From Candidatus Terasakiella magnetica (GTDB lineage: Bacteria; Pseudomonadota; Alphaproteobacteria; Rhodospirillales; Terasakiellaceae): 64,000 nt of DNA. The DNA lies in contig NZ_FLYE01000001.1 in assembly GCF_900093605.1 (NCBI RefSeq), positions 434,001 to 498,000 on the forward strand, in the 5' to 3' direction. Positions 1 to 10,607 of the stretch are shown here, in pieces. Position 1 is the stretch's first letter; each line of letters starts with the position of its first letter. The notes beneath the pieces were generated by a model that was not told where the DNA came from, did no database searches, and saw only the letters and a program-made list of their open reading frames with translations. The position numbers were made by a program, and so were the translations under genes.

Positions 1-75
1 ACCTTCCAGATACGGACAGGTGAGGGGAGATGTCGTATAGAAAAAGACCTTTGACTGGGCACGATCCGGGCGCAT
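1..75 (-). CDS. bpt: Aspartate/glutamate leucyltransferase, N-terminal fragment (cut by window edge)
   Basis: Only the first 25 codons are inside the window, read leftwards from an ATG at 75. The peptide contains FFYTTSPLTCPYLEG, which matches the N-terminal cysteine-containing CPYL segment of bacterial leucyl/arginyl-tRNA-protein transferases (Bpt/ATE family). These enzymes attach a leucine to proteins that begin with Asp or Glu and mark them for the N-end-rule degradation pathway. The gene starts 20 bases after the stop of the RDD-family gene on the same strand, so the two probably share a transcript. The call rests on this short motif and position; the rest of the gene is not visible. Confidence 0.7.
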   Translation of the reverse strand, partial: MRPDRAQSKVFFYTTSPLTCPYLEG

Positions 76-95
76 GTCTCACTCAAATAAATTTA

Positions 96-593
96 TTAAT
101 CCCGCTCAGGGATATTAAGCACTAACGTCCCTGCAAGTATATCATGAAGACAGCGTCTGCGAATATTAAACAAACAGACAAGCAGAATAAAAAAGCTTGT
201 TGGCGGTACAGTTAGGAAAAAGAGAGCCGATTGTATAAAGGCCTGCGTCATCTCTGGGCGTTGCCCATCCGTGCGATAAACCCGAATGCCAACAAAACGC
301 ATACCAAAGGTCGCGCTTTTGGAAGACCCGATCAAAACGGTATGATAGACAATGGGGATGAGGGCAAACAAAGCCATCATAGGGGCAAACAACAGGCCAA
401 AACTCATTACGCCAACAATTGCTGCAATCACCACACCAACAGCGCCCAAAGCAAAACAAACGATAAAATCAATCACATAGGCAATGATTCTCTTTTGTGA
501 AATCCCGTCATAATATTCCGGTTGATCAACAGGATCAGGTCCAACAGCTTGTTTGTTATCCCCTGAATATGCACCAGATTGCGAACCAAACAT
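96..593 (-). CDS. RDD family membrane protein
   Basis: A 165-residue protein with a polar N-terminus (about residues 1-30), then an RDD domain with three hydrophobic segments near residues 36-60, 65-90 and 115-140. The conserved elements are the Arg in the first helix region (SQKRIIAYVIDF, with the family Asp) and the motif ATFGMRFVGIRVYRTDG after helix two. RDD proteins are small inner-membrane proteins of mostly unknown function; some have been proposed to be ion antiporters. It reads into bpt with a 20-base gap, so it is probably the first gene of that transcript. The family is clear but the function is not. Confidence 0.85.
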   Translation of the reverse strand: MFGSQSGAYSGDNKQAVGPDPVDQPEYYDGISQKRIIAYVIDFIVCFALGAVGVVIAAIVGVMSFGLLFAPMMALFALIPIVYHTVLIGSSKSATFGMRFVGIRVYRTDGQRPEMTQAFIQSALFFLTVPPTSFFILLVCLFNIRRRCLHDILAGTLVLNIPERD

Positions 594-723
594 TATTTCC
601 CCTCAAAACGACCTTGATGATTACTTATATAAAATATAGCGGATAAGAATGATTAAACAAGTTATTGACGGTTGTTCTTTCTATCTCTATTGAATCATTC
701 AAGATAACGTTCGAGGTAAGAAG

Positions 724-1197
724 ATGAGTTTTGACCAAAGAGAGTTTCGTGATGCGCTTGGTAAATTTGCCACGGGGATCACTGTCGTCACCACAAAAAC
801 GGCTGATGATCAAAACATCGGTGTCACGATCAACTCGTTTGCTTCTGTCTCGCTAGAGCCGCCTTTGGTTCTATTCTCCCTTAAGACAGAGAGTAACCTC
901 ACGGATGTTTTTCTAAACCAGCCTAATTTTAATATTTGCATCCTTTCAGAGACCCAAGAAAATGTCTCCAACCTGTTTGCAGGCCCAGAAGAAGACAAGT
1001 TTTCAAAGGTTGACTGGACAGAAGGTGAAAACGGCAGCCCCGTCCTTAAGGGGACACTTGCCACATTAGAATGTAAACGCGCAGAAACACATAAAGGTGG
1101 CGACCACACCATCTTCGTTGGTGAAGTTACAAATATGGACCTGCAAGACAATGGCGGGCCTTTGCTATACTTCCAAGGCGGATATAAAACACTGTAA
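724..1197 (+). CDS. Flavin reductase family protein (FMN-binding split barrel)
   Basis: The 157-residue product begins REFRDALGKFATGITVVTT and continues with GVTINSFASVSLEPPLVLFSL, the hallmark of the flavin reductase-like (HpaC/DIM6/NTAB) split-barrel family. These proteins bind FMN or FAD and use NAD(P)H to supply reduced flavin to a partner monooxygenase, or act as general flavin reductases. The GDHTIFVGEV segment near residue 120 is the family's conserved histidine region. The length is typical. It stands alone between divergent RDD and convergent enoyl-CoA hydratase genes, so the partner enzyme cannot be deduced. Confidence 0.88.
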   Translation: MSFDQREFRDALGKFATGITVVTTKTADDQNIGVTINSFASVSLEPPLVLFSLKTESNLTDVFLNQPNFNICILSETQENVSNLFAGPEEDKFSKVDWTEGENGSPVLKGTLATLECKRAETHKGGDHTIFVGEVTNMDLQDNGGPLLYFQGGYKTL

Positions 1198-1204
1198 AAA
1201 TAGT

Positions 1205-1222
1205 TTCTGGCCCGCGCCAGAA
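1205..1222. terminator. Hairpin between convergent genes
   Basis: A perfect 7-base stem (TTCTGGC paired with GCCAGAA) with a 4-base loop lies in the 36-base gap between the stops of the flavin reductase and enoyl-CoA hydratase genes. There is no long T tract on either side, so termination activity is only suggested by position. Confidence 0.4.
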
Positions 1223-1233
1223 TGACAAAGCGC

Positions 1234-2013
1234 TTACTTGGCCTTAAAGATCGGCTTCTTCTTTTCCATAAAGGCGCGATAGCCATTTTGGTAATCTTCT
1301 GAATCACAGGTCGAGAAAGCTTCATCTAGCTCTTCTTGCGTTAAAGGAGAGGGCTGTTTTAAGCGTGAGACCATCTTTTTATGCAGGCGCGCTGCCAGTG
1401 GGGCACCTTTGGCAATACGTTCTGCGCAAAGCTTGGCTTCTTCTTCAACTTCCCAATCTTCTACAATACGGTTGATCATGCCCACACGCAGGGCATAGTC
1501 CGCATCAACCACACGGCCTTCCAGCAAAAGCTCTAACATCACAGCCGGGCTGACAAGGCGCAAGATGGCATCCAGTTCAGGATAAGCCAATGTGTGGCCC
1601 AAACGGTTGATCGGCACACCAAAACGAGAACTTTCCCCAGCGATGCGCATATCACACGCACATGCAATTTCCAGCCCGCCACCAGTACAAGCCCCTTTGA
1701 TCATGGCAAGTGTTGGATGGCGACATTCTTCAATAGCCTTTACCGTGCGCGTCACAATCTCGCCATATGCTTTGGCTTGGGCAGCACTTGAGCGTTCTTC
1801 AGGAAATTCCCCAATATCAGCACCTGCGGCAAAGGCCTCATCGCCCGCACCGCGCAAGATGATACAGCGCAGATCATTATCGGCTGAAAGTTCTTCCATT
1901 ACATCGCCAAGCTTTTGCCAAGCGGGCTTGGTCAAGGCATTGCGTTTTTCAGGATTATTGATCGTTACGGTGGCGATTGTGCCATCACGTTGCAGCAAAA
2001 TAGGCTCGCTCAT
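1234..2013 (-). CDS. Enoyl-CoA hydratase/isomerase family protein
   Basis: A crotonase-fold protein of about 259 residues. The oxyanion-hole segments are AGADIGEF near residue 65 and GACTGGGLEIACACD near residue 105. The glutamate in GGGLEIA and the downstream FGVPINRLG region fit a hydratase-type member. The family hydrates 2-enoyl-CoA thioesters or isomerises, decarboxylates or hydrolyses related CoA esters, so the exact substrate is not certain. The ATG at 2013 is preferred over a GTG five codons upstream because it begins the usual MSEPILL-type N-terminus and has a GAG-rich element about 10 bases before it. Confidence 0.85.
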   Translation of the reverse strand: MSEPILLQRDGTIATVTINNPEKRNALTKPAWQKLGDVMEELSADNDLRCIILRGAGDEAFAAGADIGEFPEERSSAAQAKAYGEIVTRTVKAIEECRHPTLAMIKGACTGGGLEIACACDMRIAGESSRFGVPINRLGHTLAYPELDAILRLVSPAVMLELLLEGRVVDADYALRVGMINRIVEDWEVEEEAKLCAERIAKGAPLAARLHKKMVSRLKQPSPLTQEELDEAFSTCDSEDYQNGYRAFMEKKKPIFKAK

Positions 2014-2110
2014 TCTTATTTTTCTCACTTTTAAAAAATAAACTGTTTGACGAACAAACTACCAACTTTGCAAGATAAGGCAAATTTTTTGAATAAAGGG
2101 ATGCGCACTC

Positions 2111-2953
2111 ATGCAGCAGAAAAGTTTTCTAAGTCTCGGCCCCCATGGTTTTCATCGTATTGCCTATACCCAATGGGGCTTTCCTGAAAGTGGACGCACA
2201 GCCATCTGCGCCCATGGCTTAACCCGCAACGGACGTGATTTTGATGAGCTCGCTCAATCCTTAACCGAGACCCATCAGGTTATTTGCCCAGATATAGCGG
2301 GCAGGGGATATAGTGATTGGTTGCTGAACCCAGCTGATTATGGCTTTCCTCTTTATGTGAGTGACATGGCAACCCTGCTGGCAAAGATCGGCGATGAAAA
2401 AGTTGATTGGATTGGCACTTCCATGGGCGGCATCATCGGCATGATGCTGGCGATCCAGCCCAATTCGCCCATTCAACGCCTGATTGTGAATGATGTGGGG
2501 CCTTTTATTCCCAAAGAATCCTTAGCTCGTATTGGGGATTATCTGGGCATGGACCCTAAATTTCCGAGCCTTGAGGCATTGGAACAACATATCCGCCTTA
2601 TTCACGCGCCCTTTGGTGAGCTGAGTGATGAGCAATGGAAACATCTGGCGGAACATAGCGCAAAAAAATGTGAAGATGGTCAATATGGCTTTCATTATGA
2701 CCCCGCGATTGGGGAACCTTTTAAAGAGGCTGAGCCCGTTGATGTGGACCTCTGGCCCATATGGGAAGCCATTCAATGCCCTGTGCTGATTCTACGTGGT
2801 GAGGATTCTGACCTTTTAACTGCTGAAACGGCCCAAGAAATGTTAAAACGCGGCCCCGATGCCGAGCTGGTTGAAATCCCCAAGGTTGGACACGCCCCAA
2901 CGTTGATGGATGAAAGCCAAATCGGGCTTGTAAAACGCTGGCTTGCCGGGTAA
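2111..2953 (+). CDS. Alpha/beta hydrolase
   Basis: The 280-residue product has the alpha/beta-hydrolase layout: an oxyanion-hole HG motif in ICAHGLTRNGRDFDELA (about residues 32-48), the nucleophile elbow GTSMGG with Ser near residue 102, a late acid in LILRGEDSDLLT near residue 230, and the catalytic His in VGHAPTLMDE near residue 262. It probably hydrolyses an ester or related bond in the cytoplasm, as no signal peptide is seen. The substrate is unknown. It is transcribed away from the enoyl-CoA hydratase gene and shares an 97-base intergenic region with it. Confidence 0.87.
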   Translation: MQQKSFLSLGPHGFHRIAYTQWGFPESGRTAICAHGLTRNGRDFDELAQSLTETHQVICPDIAGRGYSDWLLNPADYGFPLYVSDMATLLAKIGDEKVDWIGTSMGGIIGMMLAIQPNSPIQRLIVNDVGPFIPKESLARIGDYLGMDPKFPSLEALEQHIRLIHAPFGELSDEQWKHLAEHSAKKCEDGQYGFHYDPAIGEPFKEAEPVDVDLWPIWEAIQCPVLILRGEDSDLLTAETAQEMLKRGPDAELVEIPKVGHAPTLMDESQIGLVKRWLAG

Positions 2954-3049
2954 TTATAAAAATAAGTAGAATAAAACAACAATTTGGCTTAACTCAGAGG
3001 TATATTTTGTGTAGATTTGGTGTGAAATCAAATCAGGGGGGATAAACTT

Positions 3050-3085
3050 ATGAGTAAATTCCCAAATGACAAGCCGAAATGCTAA
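3050..3085 (+). other. Tiny 11-codon ORF upstream of cheW
   Basis: An ATG at 3050 follows a strong purine run (GGGGGG, 8-9 bases upstream) and reads 11 codons, ending in TAA 16 bases before the cheW start. It could be a leader peptide or a chance ORF. No homology can be claimed. Confidence 0.2.
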
Positions 3086-3101
3086 TGGCCGGAGTTAAAA
3101 A

Positions 3102-3614
3102 ATGAATCAGCTCGTGACAACAAATGACGCGCAATCTACAGACCTCATCAAAGGGGACGGTTTAGAAGATTACGTGACTTTCAAAATCGCTGATCAATTG
3201 TTTGGTATTCCCGTTCTGAAAGTTCAGGACATTTTGATGCCGGACCATATTGCCTTCATCCCGCTGGCACCAAAAGAAGTTGCGGGTTCCATCAACCTTC
3301 GCGGTCGTATCGTTACCGTAATTGACGTGCGCGTTCGCCTTGGTCTGCCAAAGCGTGACGACGAAGGTCAGAGCATGGGCGTAACCGTTGAACATATCAA
3401 CGAGCTATACAGCCTGCTTGTAGATACAGTTGGTGAAGTTCTCAGCCTTGATGAAAAGAATTATGAGCGCAACCCATCGACACTCGACCCAATCTGGCGC
3501 GAGTTTGCCTCAGGCGTTTACCGCCTTGATGGTCAATTGATGGTTGTTCTGGATGTTGATCGTATGCTCGATATCCAAACAGGCGATCAAAAAGTTGCAA
3601 AAGCTGCTGTCTAA
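3102..3614 (+). CDS. cheW: Chemotaxis coupling protein CheW
   Basis: A 170-residue CheW-domain protein. The signature runs from DYVTFKIADQLFGIPVLKVQDI through FIPLAPKEVAGSINLRGRIV to VIDVRVRLGLP, and continues with YSLLVDTVGEVL. CheW links chemoreceptors to the CheA kinase in the cytoplasmic signalling array. The short polar N-terminal extension (about 25 residues) is normal for alphaproteobacterial versions. No cheA, cheY or receptor gene is beside it, so this is an isolated coupling protein, possibly for one of several arrays. A GGAG ribosome-binding site lies 7 bases before the ATG, and a clear terminator follows. Confidence 0.92.
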   Translation: MNQLVTTNDAQSTDLIKGDGLEDYVTFKIADQLFGIPVLKVQDILMPDHIAFIPLAPKEVAGSINLRGRIVTVIDVRVRLGLPKRDDEGQSMGVTVEHINELYSLLVDTVGEVLSLDEKNYERNPSTLDPIWREFASGVYRLDGQLMVVLDVDRMLDIQTGDQKVAKAAV

Positions 3615-3633
3615 TCAGTTAAGCCAAGCTATT

Positions 3634-3672
3634 AAAAAACGCCGTATCATTTGATTGATACGGCGTTTTTTT
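3634..3672 (+). terminator. Rho-independent terminator after cheW
   Basis: The inverted repeat AACGCCGTATCA / TGATACGGCGTT with a short loop is flanked by A and T runs on both sides. It lies between the cheW stop and the hemB stop, so it can serve both convergent genes. Confidence 0.85.
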
Positions 3673-3692
3673 ATTCTCTATGTGACGATGCG

Positions 3693-4790
<1,098 letters not shown>

Positions 4791-6083
4791 TTACGCTTTA
4801 CCCAATGCCTGTTCGATATCAGCAATAATATCATCAGCATGTTCAATACCAATAGATAAGCGCACATAACCCGGTGTGACACCCGCTTTGGCCTGTTCTT
4901 CTTCACTCATTTGAGAGTGTGTTGTGCTTGCAGGGTGAATGGCAAGAGAGCGCGCATCACCAATGTTCGCCACATGATAAAGTAGTTCAAGTGAATCGAT
5001 AAAGCTGCGACCTGCATCCAGACCGTCTTTAAGTTCAAAACCCACAAGTGAGCCATAACCGCCATCAAGATAGGCATCTGCACGACGCTTTGCTTCACCG
5101 TCTTGAATAGAAGGGTGGATCACGTTGGAGACTTTTGGATGGTTTTGCAGGAATTGAACAACCTTATCGGCATTCTCACAATGTTGGCGCATACGCAGTG
5201 GCAAAGTTTCCAAACCTTGAATTGTCTGCCATGCATTAAACGGGCTTTCAGCCGCGCCAATATCACGCAAGAGAGTTACACGTGCACGAATGATATAAGC
5301 AATCGGACCAAGGGGCTTAACCGCTTCTGTCCAGACCGCACCGTGATAGCTTGGATCAGGCTGGTTCAGGGTTGGGAAGCGATCACCGCCAGCTTCCCAA
5401 TCAAAATTACCACCATCAATGATCACACCGCCAATAGACGTACCGTGACCACCGATATATTTGGTTGTGGAATACATCACCACAGCCGCACCATGATCAA
5501 ATGGACGACAGATCAGCGGTGCTGCCGTGTTATCCACGATTAATGGCACACCCAACTCACGACCGATATCAGCCACTTCTTTAATTGGGAAAACATTCAG
5601 TTTAGGATTCGGCAGAGTTTCTGCAAAATAACAACGTGTTTTATCATCTGTTGCTGCACGGAAAGTTTCAGGATCAGCCGGATCAACAAAACGTGCTTCA
5701 ATGCCCATTTGCTTAAACGTATTTGCAAACAGGTTCCATGTCCCGCCATAAAGGTCAGTGGACGTCACAAAGTTGTCACCTGCTTGGCACAGGTTTAAAA
5801 TAGCAAATGTTGCCGCAGCCTGACCAGATGCCACACCAAGGGCAGCCACACCACCTTCAAGGGCAGCAAGGCGCTGTTCCAACACATCAGTTGTCGGGTT
5901 CATGATACGTGTGTAGATGTTTCCGAACTCTTTGAGCGCAAACAGGTTTGCCGCATGTTCAGCACTATCAAACTGATAAGAAGTCGTTTGATGGATAGGC
6001 ACAGCAACAGATTTTGCCGTTTCGTCGTTGCGATAACCAGCATGGAGTGCCAGTGTTTCAGGATGAAGTTTCTTATCAGACAT
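4791..6083 (-). CDS. metY: O-acetylhomoserine sulfhydrylase (aminocarboxypropyltransferase)
   Basis: A 430-residue Cys/Met-metabolism PLP enzyme. The N-terminus PETLALHAGYRNDETAKSVA and the PLP-lysine segment YSTTKYIGGHGTSIGG are typical of MetY, which makes homocysteine from O-acetylhomoserine and sulfide. Length and the long insertion after the PLP lysine (residues around 230-260) favour MetY over MetB, MetC or MetZ, which are shorter. The ATG at 6083 has an AGGA element 9 bases upstream; longer in-frame starts lack one. The gene is divergent from icmF across a 434-base regulatory gap. Confidence 0.92.
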   Translation of the reverse strand: MSDKKLHPETLALHAGYRNDETAKSVAVPIHQTTSYQFDSAEHAANLFALKEFGNIYTRIMNPTTDVLEQRLAALEGGVAALGVASGQAAATFAILNLCQAGDNFVTSTDLYGGTWNLFANTFKQMGIEARFVDPADPETFRAATDDKTRCYFAETLPNPKLNVFPIKEVADIGRELGVPLIVDNTAAPLICRPFDHGAAVVMYSTTKYIGGHGTSIGGVIIDGGNFDWEAGGDRFPTLNQPDPSYHGAVWTEAVKPLGPIAYIIRARVTLLRDIGAAESPFNAWQTIQGLETLPLRMRQHCENADKVVQFLQNHPKVSNVIHPSIQDGEAKRRADAYLDGGYGSLVGFELKDGLDAGRSFIDSLELLYHVANIGDARSLAIHPASTTHSQMSEEEQAKAGVTPGYVRLSIGIEHADDIIADIEQALGKA

Positions 6084-6517
6084 GAAAGCTTTCCTAGTTA
6101 TATAAGAGTTTAAAATTGTTGCTAAGAGACCACCTAAGCACTGTTGCGTCAAGACGGTTTATTCTTCATACGTAAAATAAATGTATATCCCCTGAACTCT
6201 TACAACATATTAAAACTGTTATTAAAAGTCTTTGATAACATACTCATGAATCTATTTTTACCTATATATAAAGGGCAGGGTTTCTTGTCTTGCTACAAAG
6301 TGCAATGGTTAGCCTTGAAATTATTTACAATTTGACGCTTTACCTTTTAAACCTTTTGCTTTACGTTTACGTAAACGTCATTAATGAATATTAATTGATT
6401 TGCATTTTTGGCTTGGCTTTTTGTAACGTCCTCCCATTATTGGGTTAGGGCGTTTTGAAAACAAATAAATCGGCATTTCAATACCGAATTATTTAATCAG
6501 CACTTTGGGAGGATCAT
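6084..6517. promoter_or_regulatory. Divergent metY/icmF intergenic region with a 16-base palindrome
   Basis: This AT-rich gap separates two divergent genes and holds no convincing coding sequence; the 63-codon open frame at 6144-6335 has no family features. At 6363-6378 is the perfect palindrome ACGTTTACGTAAACGT, about 140 bases before icmF. It resembles the ACGT-rich operators of MerR-type regulators that control branched-chain amino acid and fatty acid breakdown (LiuR-like), which would suit icmF. The regulator assignment is inference. No recognisable SAM riboswitch was seen upstream of metY. Confidence 0.45.
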
Positions 6518-9500
6518 ATGCCAGACGGTAGCACTAAGAAAAAGGCTCATAAACTCAAGAACCCGGTTCGTTTTGTAACGGCCGCTAGTCTTTTTGACGG
6601 TCACGACGCATCAATCAACATCATGCGCCGTATTCTTCAATCCAGCGGTGCTGAGGTGATCCACCTTGGTCACAACCGTTCTGTTGATGAGATTGTAACA
6701 GCTGCTATTGAAGAAGATGCACAAGGCATTGCCGTAAGCTCTTATCAAGGTGGTCACGTTGAATATTTCAAATATATGATCGACCTGCTCAAAGAACGTG
6801 GCGCAGGCCATATTAAAGTCTTTGGCGGCGGTGGCGGTGTAATCGTCACTGACGAGATCCAAGATTTGATGAGCCACGGTGTTGAGAAGATCTATTCTCC
6901 TGAAGATGGTCGCAAACTCGGCCTTGAAGGCATGATCTTGGATATGGTTAAACGTGCTGACTATTCTCCTGTTAAAGATATCGCCAGCCCGAAAAGCCTT
7001 GCGAAGCTGAAAAAAGGCGACACCAATGATCTCGCGCGTATCTTAACAGCGCTTGAAAATGATCTATTGGACGCCAAGCTGAAAAAGCAAATTGATGAAG
7101 GTGGCGAGAAAATCGGCACTAAAATCCCGGTTCTCGGCATCACAGGTACAGGTGGTGCGGGTAAATCATCACTCACAGATGAATTGATCCGTCGCTTTCG
7201 CATGTATTCAAACGAGCCACGTATCGCCGTGATCGCCATTGACCCCACACGTCGCAAAACAGGTGGCGCACTTTTGGGTGACCGTATCCGCATGAACGCC
7301 AACAATGTAGATAATATCTATGTTCGTTCTGTTGCCACACGTGACAATAAATCAGAAGTCCCGCCAAGCATGACCTCAATGATCAGCGCTTGTAAATTGG
7401 CGGGCTTTGATCTTGTGATTGTTGAAACACCGGGCATTGGTCAAGGTGATGCGGGTATCGTTCCTTACGTTGACTTCCCCATGTATGTGATGACACCTGA
7501 ATTTGGTGCTGCCTCTCAGCTTGAAAAAATCGACATGCTTGATTTTGCTGAATTGGTCGCCATTAACAAGTTTGATCGCAAAGGCGCAAAAGATGCCCTT
7601 CGTGATGTTGCCAAACAAGTTATGCGCAACCGTGAAGAATTCCACGCCAAGCCAGAAGATATGCCTGTTATTGGCTCTATTGCCTCTCGCTTTAATGATG
7701 AAGGTGTCACAGCGCTTTATTACGAGCTTGTCACCCTTATGGGCAAAAAGAAGCTTGGTTCACTCAAGACTGTTTTAAAAGAGTCTCCCGGCATTCGTCA
7801 TTCCTCCCCCAAAACGGCAATTGTTCCACCGGATCGTCGTCGTTATTTGGCTGATATTGCCGATACGGTGCGTGGCTATCATAAAGATATTGCCCAACAG
7901 TCTAAAATCGCACGTGAGCGTCAACAGCTGCGCGAAACACAGCGCATGCTTGAAGATGCCGGCGAGAAGGGTAAAAAGTCGATCAAGAAACTGATCAAAG
8001 ACCGTGATCAAAACCTTGATGGTCGTTGCCACAAGCTGTTGGAAATCTGGCCAACGGTTAAAGAAAACTATTCTGGCGATGAATATGTTGTGAAAATTCG
8101 CGACAAGGAAATTCGCACAGGTTTGAAGTATGAAACCATGTGTGGACTGAAGGTGCCAAAAGTATCTTTGCCTCAGTTTGAAGACGAAGGTGAAATCCTG
8201 AAATGGCTTCTTAAAGAAAACGTGCCGGGCAGCTTCCCTTATACAGCTGGTGTATTTGCCTTTAAACGTGAAGGCGAAGACCCAACACGTATGTTTGCAG
8301 GCGAGGGCGATCCTTTCCGTACAAACAAACGCTTTAAGTACCTATCACAACACTCTGATGCAAAAAGACTTTCTACTGCATTTGACTCCGTAACATTATA
8401 CGGTCAGGACCCGGATCACCGCCCTGACATCTATGGTAAAATCGGTAACTCCGGTGTGTCTGTTGCCTCACTGGATGACATGAAAGTGCTGTATGATGGC
8501 TTTGATCTAACCGCACCCTCAACATCTGTTTCCATGACCATTAACGGTCCGGCACCGATGATTTTGGCGATGTTCTTAAACACAGCGATTGATCAGCAAA
8601 TCGAAAAGTTTGAGAAAGATAATGGTCGCGTGCCTACCGATGAAGAGATCGAAAAGATCAAAGCATGGGCCTTGGCAAATACACGCGGTACCGTTCAAGC
8701 CGATATCTTAAAAGAAGATCAAGGTCAAAACACTTGTATTTTCTCCACTGAATTTGCCTTGAAAATGATGGGCGATATCCAACAGTATTTCGTTGATCAC
8801 GATGTACGCAACTTCTATTCGGTATCCATTTCCGGCTACCATATTGCAGAAGCAGGCGCGAACCCAATCTCACAATTGGCCTTCACACTGTCTAACGGCT
8901 TTACCTATGCAGAAAGCTATTTGGCGCGTGGCATGCACATTGATGATTTTGCCCCGAACCTGTCCTACTTCTTCTCAAACGGTATGGACCCTGAATATAC
9001 GGTTCTGGGCCGTGTGGCACGTCGTATCTGGTCAACAGCTATGCGCTTTAAATACGGTGCAAATGAGCGTTCACAGAAACTGAAATACCACATTCAAACA
9101 TCTGGTCGTTCACTCCATGCCCAAGAAATGGATTTCAACGATATCCGCACAACGCTTCAAGCTTTGCTGGCAACTTATGACAACTGTAACAGCTTGCATA
9201 CAAACGCCTATGACGAAGCCTTTACAACACCGACTGAAGAGTCCGTGCGTCGTGCCTTGGCTATTCAGATGATCATCAATCAGGAATTCGGTCTTGCGAA
9301 AAACGAGAACCCGAACCAAGGGGCCTTCATCATCGAAGAGCTCACTGACCTTGTTGAAGAAGCCGTTCTAAGAGAGTTTGAACGTATTTCTGAGCGCGGT
9401 GGTGTTCTTGGGGCCATGGAAACAGGTTTCCAACGTGGCAAAATCCAAGATGAATCATTGTACTATGAAATGAAAAAGCACGATGGCTCTCTACCGATCA

Positions 9501-9781
9501 TCGGTGTGAACACATTCTTGAACCCGAAAGGCGATGAGCCTGTAACACCTGATCTGGCCCGTTCAACAACGGATGAGAAAGAAAGCCAAATCAGCCGCGT
9601 TAAGAACTTCCAAGACAGCAACCGTGCAAAAGGTGAAGAAGCCTTGAACAAGCTCAAAGACACAGCGCGTTCTGGCGGCAATATGTTTGAAGTTCTCATG
9701 GAAGCTGTTCGTTATTGCTCTATGGGGCAAATTTCGGACACGCTCTTTGAAGTTGGCGGAAAATATCGTCGTAACATGTAA
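6518..9781 (+). CDS. icmF: Fused isobutyryl-CoA mutase (B12 domain, G-protein chaperone and mutase in one chain)
   Basis: A 1087-residue fusion with the IcmF domain order. The N-terminal cobalamin-binding domain (about residues 15-150) carries [17 protein letters not shown] MeaB-type GTPase follows (about 200-430) with the P-loop GTGGAGKSS near residue 209 and NKFDRKG near 349. The C-terminal half (about 560-1087) is the mutase TIM-barrel with [19 protein letters not shown]. IcmF interconverts isobutyryl-CoA and butyryl-CoA, and in some bacteria pivalyl- and isovaleryl-type CoAs, using adenosyl-B12; its G domain loads and protects the cofactor. Start is supported by GGGAGG upstream. It has its own terminator, so it appears monocistronic. 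Confidence 0.93.
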   Translation: MPDGSTKKKAHKLKNPVRFVTAASLFDGHDASINIMRRILQSSGAEVIHLGHNRSVDEIVTAAIEEDAQGIAVSSYQGGHVEYFKYMIDLLKERGAGHIKVFGGGGGVIVTDEIQDLMSHGVEKIYSPEDGRKLGLEGMILDMVKRADYSPVKDIASPKSLAKLKKGDTNDLARILTALENDLLDAKLKKQIDEGGEKIGTKIPVLGITGTGGAGKSSLTDELIRRFRMYSNEPRIAVIAIDPTRRKTGGALLGDRIRMNANNVDNIYVRSVATRDNKSEVPPSMTSMISACKLAGFDLVIVETPGIGQGDAGIVPYVDFPMYVMTPEFGAASQLEKIDMLDFAELVAINKFDRKGAKDALRDVAKQVMRNREEFHAKPEDMPVIGSIASRFNDEGVTALYYELVTLMGKKKLGSLKTVLKESPGIRHSSPKTAIVPPDRRRYLADIADTVRGYHKDIAQQSKIARERQQLRETQRMLEDAGEKGKKSIKKLIKDRDQNLDGRCHKLLEIWPTVKENYSGDEYVVKIRDKEIRTGLKYETMCGLKVPKVSLPQFEDEGEILKWLLKENVPGSFPYTAGVFAFKREGEDPTRMFAGEGDPFRTNKRFKYLSQHSDAKRLSTAFDSVTLYGQDPDHRPDIYGKIGNSGVSVASLDDMKVLYDGFDLTAPSTSVSMTINGPAPMILAMFLNTAIDQQIEKFEKDNGRVPTDEEIEKIKAWALANTRGTVQADILKEDQGQNTCIFSTEFALKMMGDIQQYFVDHDVRNFYSVSISGYHIAEAGANPISQLAFTLSNGFTYAESYLARGMHIDDFAPNLSYFFSNGMDPEYTVLGRVARRIWSTAMRFKYGANERSQKLKYHIQTSGRSLHAQEMDFNDIRTTLQALLATYDNCNSLHTNAYDEAFTTPTEESVRRALAIQMIINQEFGLAKNENPNQGAFIIEELTDLVEEAVLREFERISERGGVLGAMETGFQRGKIQDESLYYEMKKHDGSLPIIGVNTFLNPKGDEPVTPDLARSTTDEKESQISRVKNFQDSNRAKGEEALNKLKDTARSGGNMFEVLMEAVRYCSMGQISDTLFEVGGKYRRNM

Positions 9782-9810
9782 GTCACTTACAGACCTTAAG
9801 ACATCTCTTA

Positions 9811-9845
9811 AAAAGCCCTATCGGTTGCTCCGGTAGGGCTTTTTA
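9811..9845 (+). terminator. Rho-independent terminator after icmF
   Basis: AAAAGCCCTATCGG and CCGGTAGGGCTTTT form a strong stem with a T run, 30 bases after the icmF stop. Confidence 0.9.
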
Positions 9846-10095
9846 CTTAGTTCATATAGATAGGTAAATACATACAAAGGTATTGATTTTAAAAAGCTTT
9901 TCATCTTTCAAATGCGACAAAAAAAATAAAAATGAAAAACTTTCATTTTAAATCAATGACTTGAAATTTTTTGCAGCCCACCTCACCCAAATGGGTCTAT
10001 TGAAACATCTCAAAAAGGCACATAATTAATTGAATAAACAGGATAAAAGGCAAAAAGCCAAAATGGGGTAACGTAATTGGGCGGTGAGGGCTAAA
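9846..10095 (+). promoter_or_regulatory. AT-rich upstream region of the cNMP-binding gene with a hairpin palindrome
   Basis: No gene is seen here. At 9929-9949 is a perfect 9-base inverted repeat, AAAATGAAA and TTTCATTTT, separated by three bases. It could be an operator or a weak hairpin. No promoter hexamers stand out with confidence. Confidence 0.3.
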
Positions 10096-10545
10096 ATGGG
10101 TGTGAACGAATTTAAACGAACAAAGTTCTCTGCAAATACAATCTTATTCAAAGAAGGTGAGCCTGCTGATTTTGCCTATATCATTCAAACAGGCAGTGTG
10201 AAGATATATAAAAGAGGGCCCAACGGCACACAAGTACCCCTTGCTTTAGTTGAAGAGGGGGGTGTGGTTGGTGAAATGGCGATTATCAATGATCTACCCC
10301 GTTCTGCCAGTGTGGTCGTTCATGAACCTGTTGAAGCCATCATGGTCGATAAAGAGTCCTTTAATGACAGGCTGAAAGACACAGACCCCTTTCTCTATTC
10401 ATTGATCAAAATGGTCATCACACGCGTGCGCCATACATCAGACCAAACCGCTGGCCTGTTTGAAAAGATCAACTCCAACCAGACAAAAACAGTTAAGCGC
10501 TTAAATACGCCCCCTAAAACCACACGACCTTCCTTTGAAATGTAA
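10096..10545 (+). CDS. Stand-alone cyclic nucleotide-binding domain protein
   Basis: The 149-residue protein is a single cNMP-binding beta-barrel (about residues 8-120): ILFKEGEPADFAYIIQTGSVKIYK, then the phosphate-binding cassette GGVVGEMAIINDLPRSASV. It lacks the Crp-type helix-turn-helix, so it is not a DNA-binding regulator of the usual kind. The C-terminal 30 residues are polar and Pro/Thr/Lys-rich. The ATG at 10096 is preferred because of GAGGG 5-6 bases upstream; a GTG four codons earlier is less likely. Its stop overlaps the start of the open frame for a receiver domain that follows, suggesting the two proteins act together. Confidence 0.82.
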   Translation: MGVNEFKRTKFSANTILFKEGEPADFAYIIQTGSVKIYKRGPNGTQVPLALVEEGGVVGEMAIINDLPRSASVVVHEPVEAIMVDKESFNDRLKDTDPFLYSLIKMVITRVRHTSDQTAGLFEKINSNQTKTVKRLNTPPKTTRPSFEM

Positions 10546-10607
10546 ATTTCCTTCTTGCTGATCCAAACCCGCAAAAACGAAATAGCTTAAGAGGTGGCCT
10601 GCAAGGT

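Noticed and set aside
98-112. Short match to the tRNA-Pro 3' end as an attachment site
   Set aside because: Only about nine bases match and the location is outside the signalling region, so it is probably chance.
810-1325. 171-codon minus-strand frame across the flavin reductase gene
   Set aside because: It overlaps two well-supported genes in other frames and shows no family motif.
6084-6200. SAM-II or similar riboswitch upstream of metY
   Set aside because: The conserved pseudoknot and adenine-rich segments could not be matched in the leader.
6144-6335. 63-codon plus-strand open frame in the metY/icmF gap
   Set aside because: No ribosome-binding site, no family resemblance, AT-rich codons; the area fits a regulatory region better.
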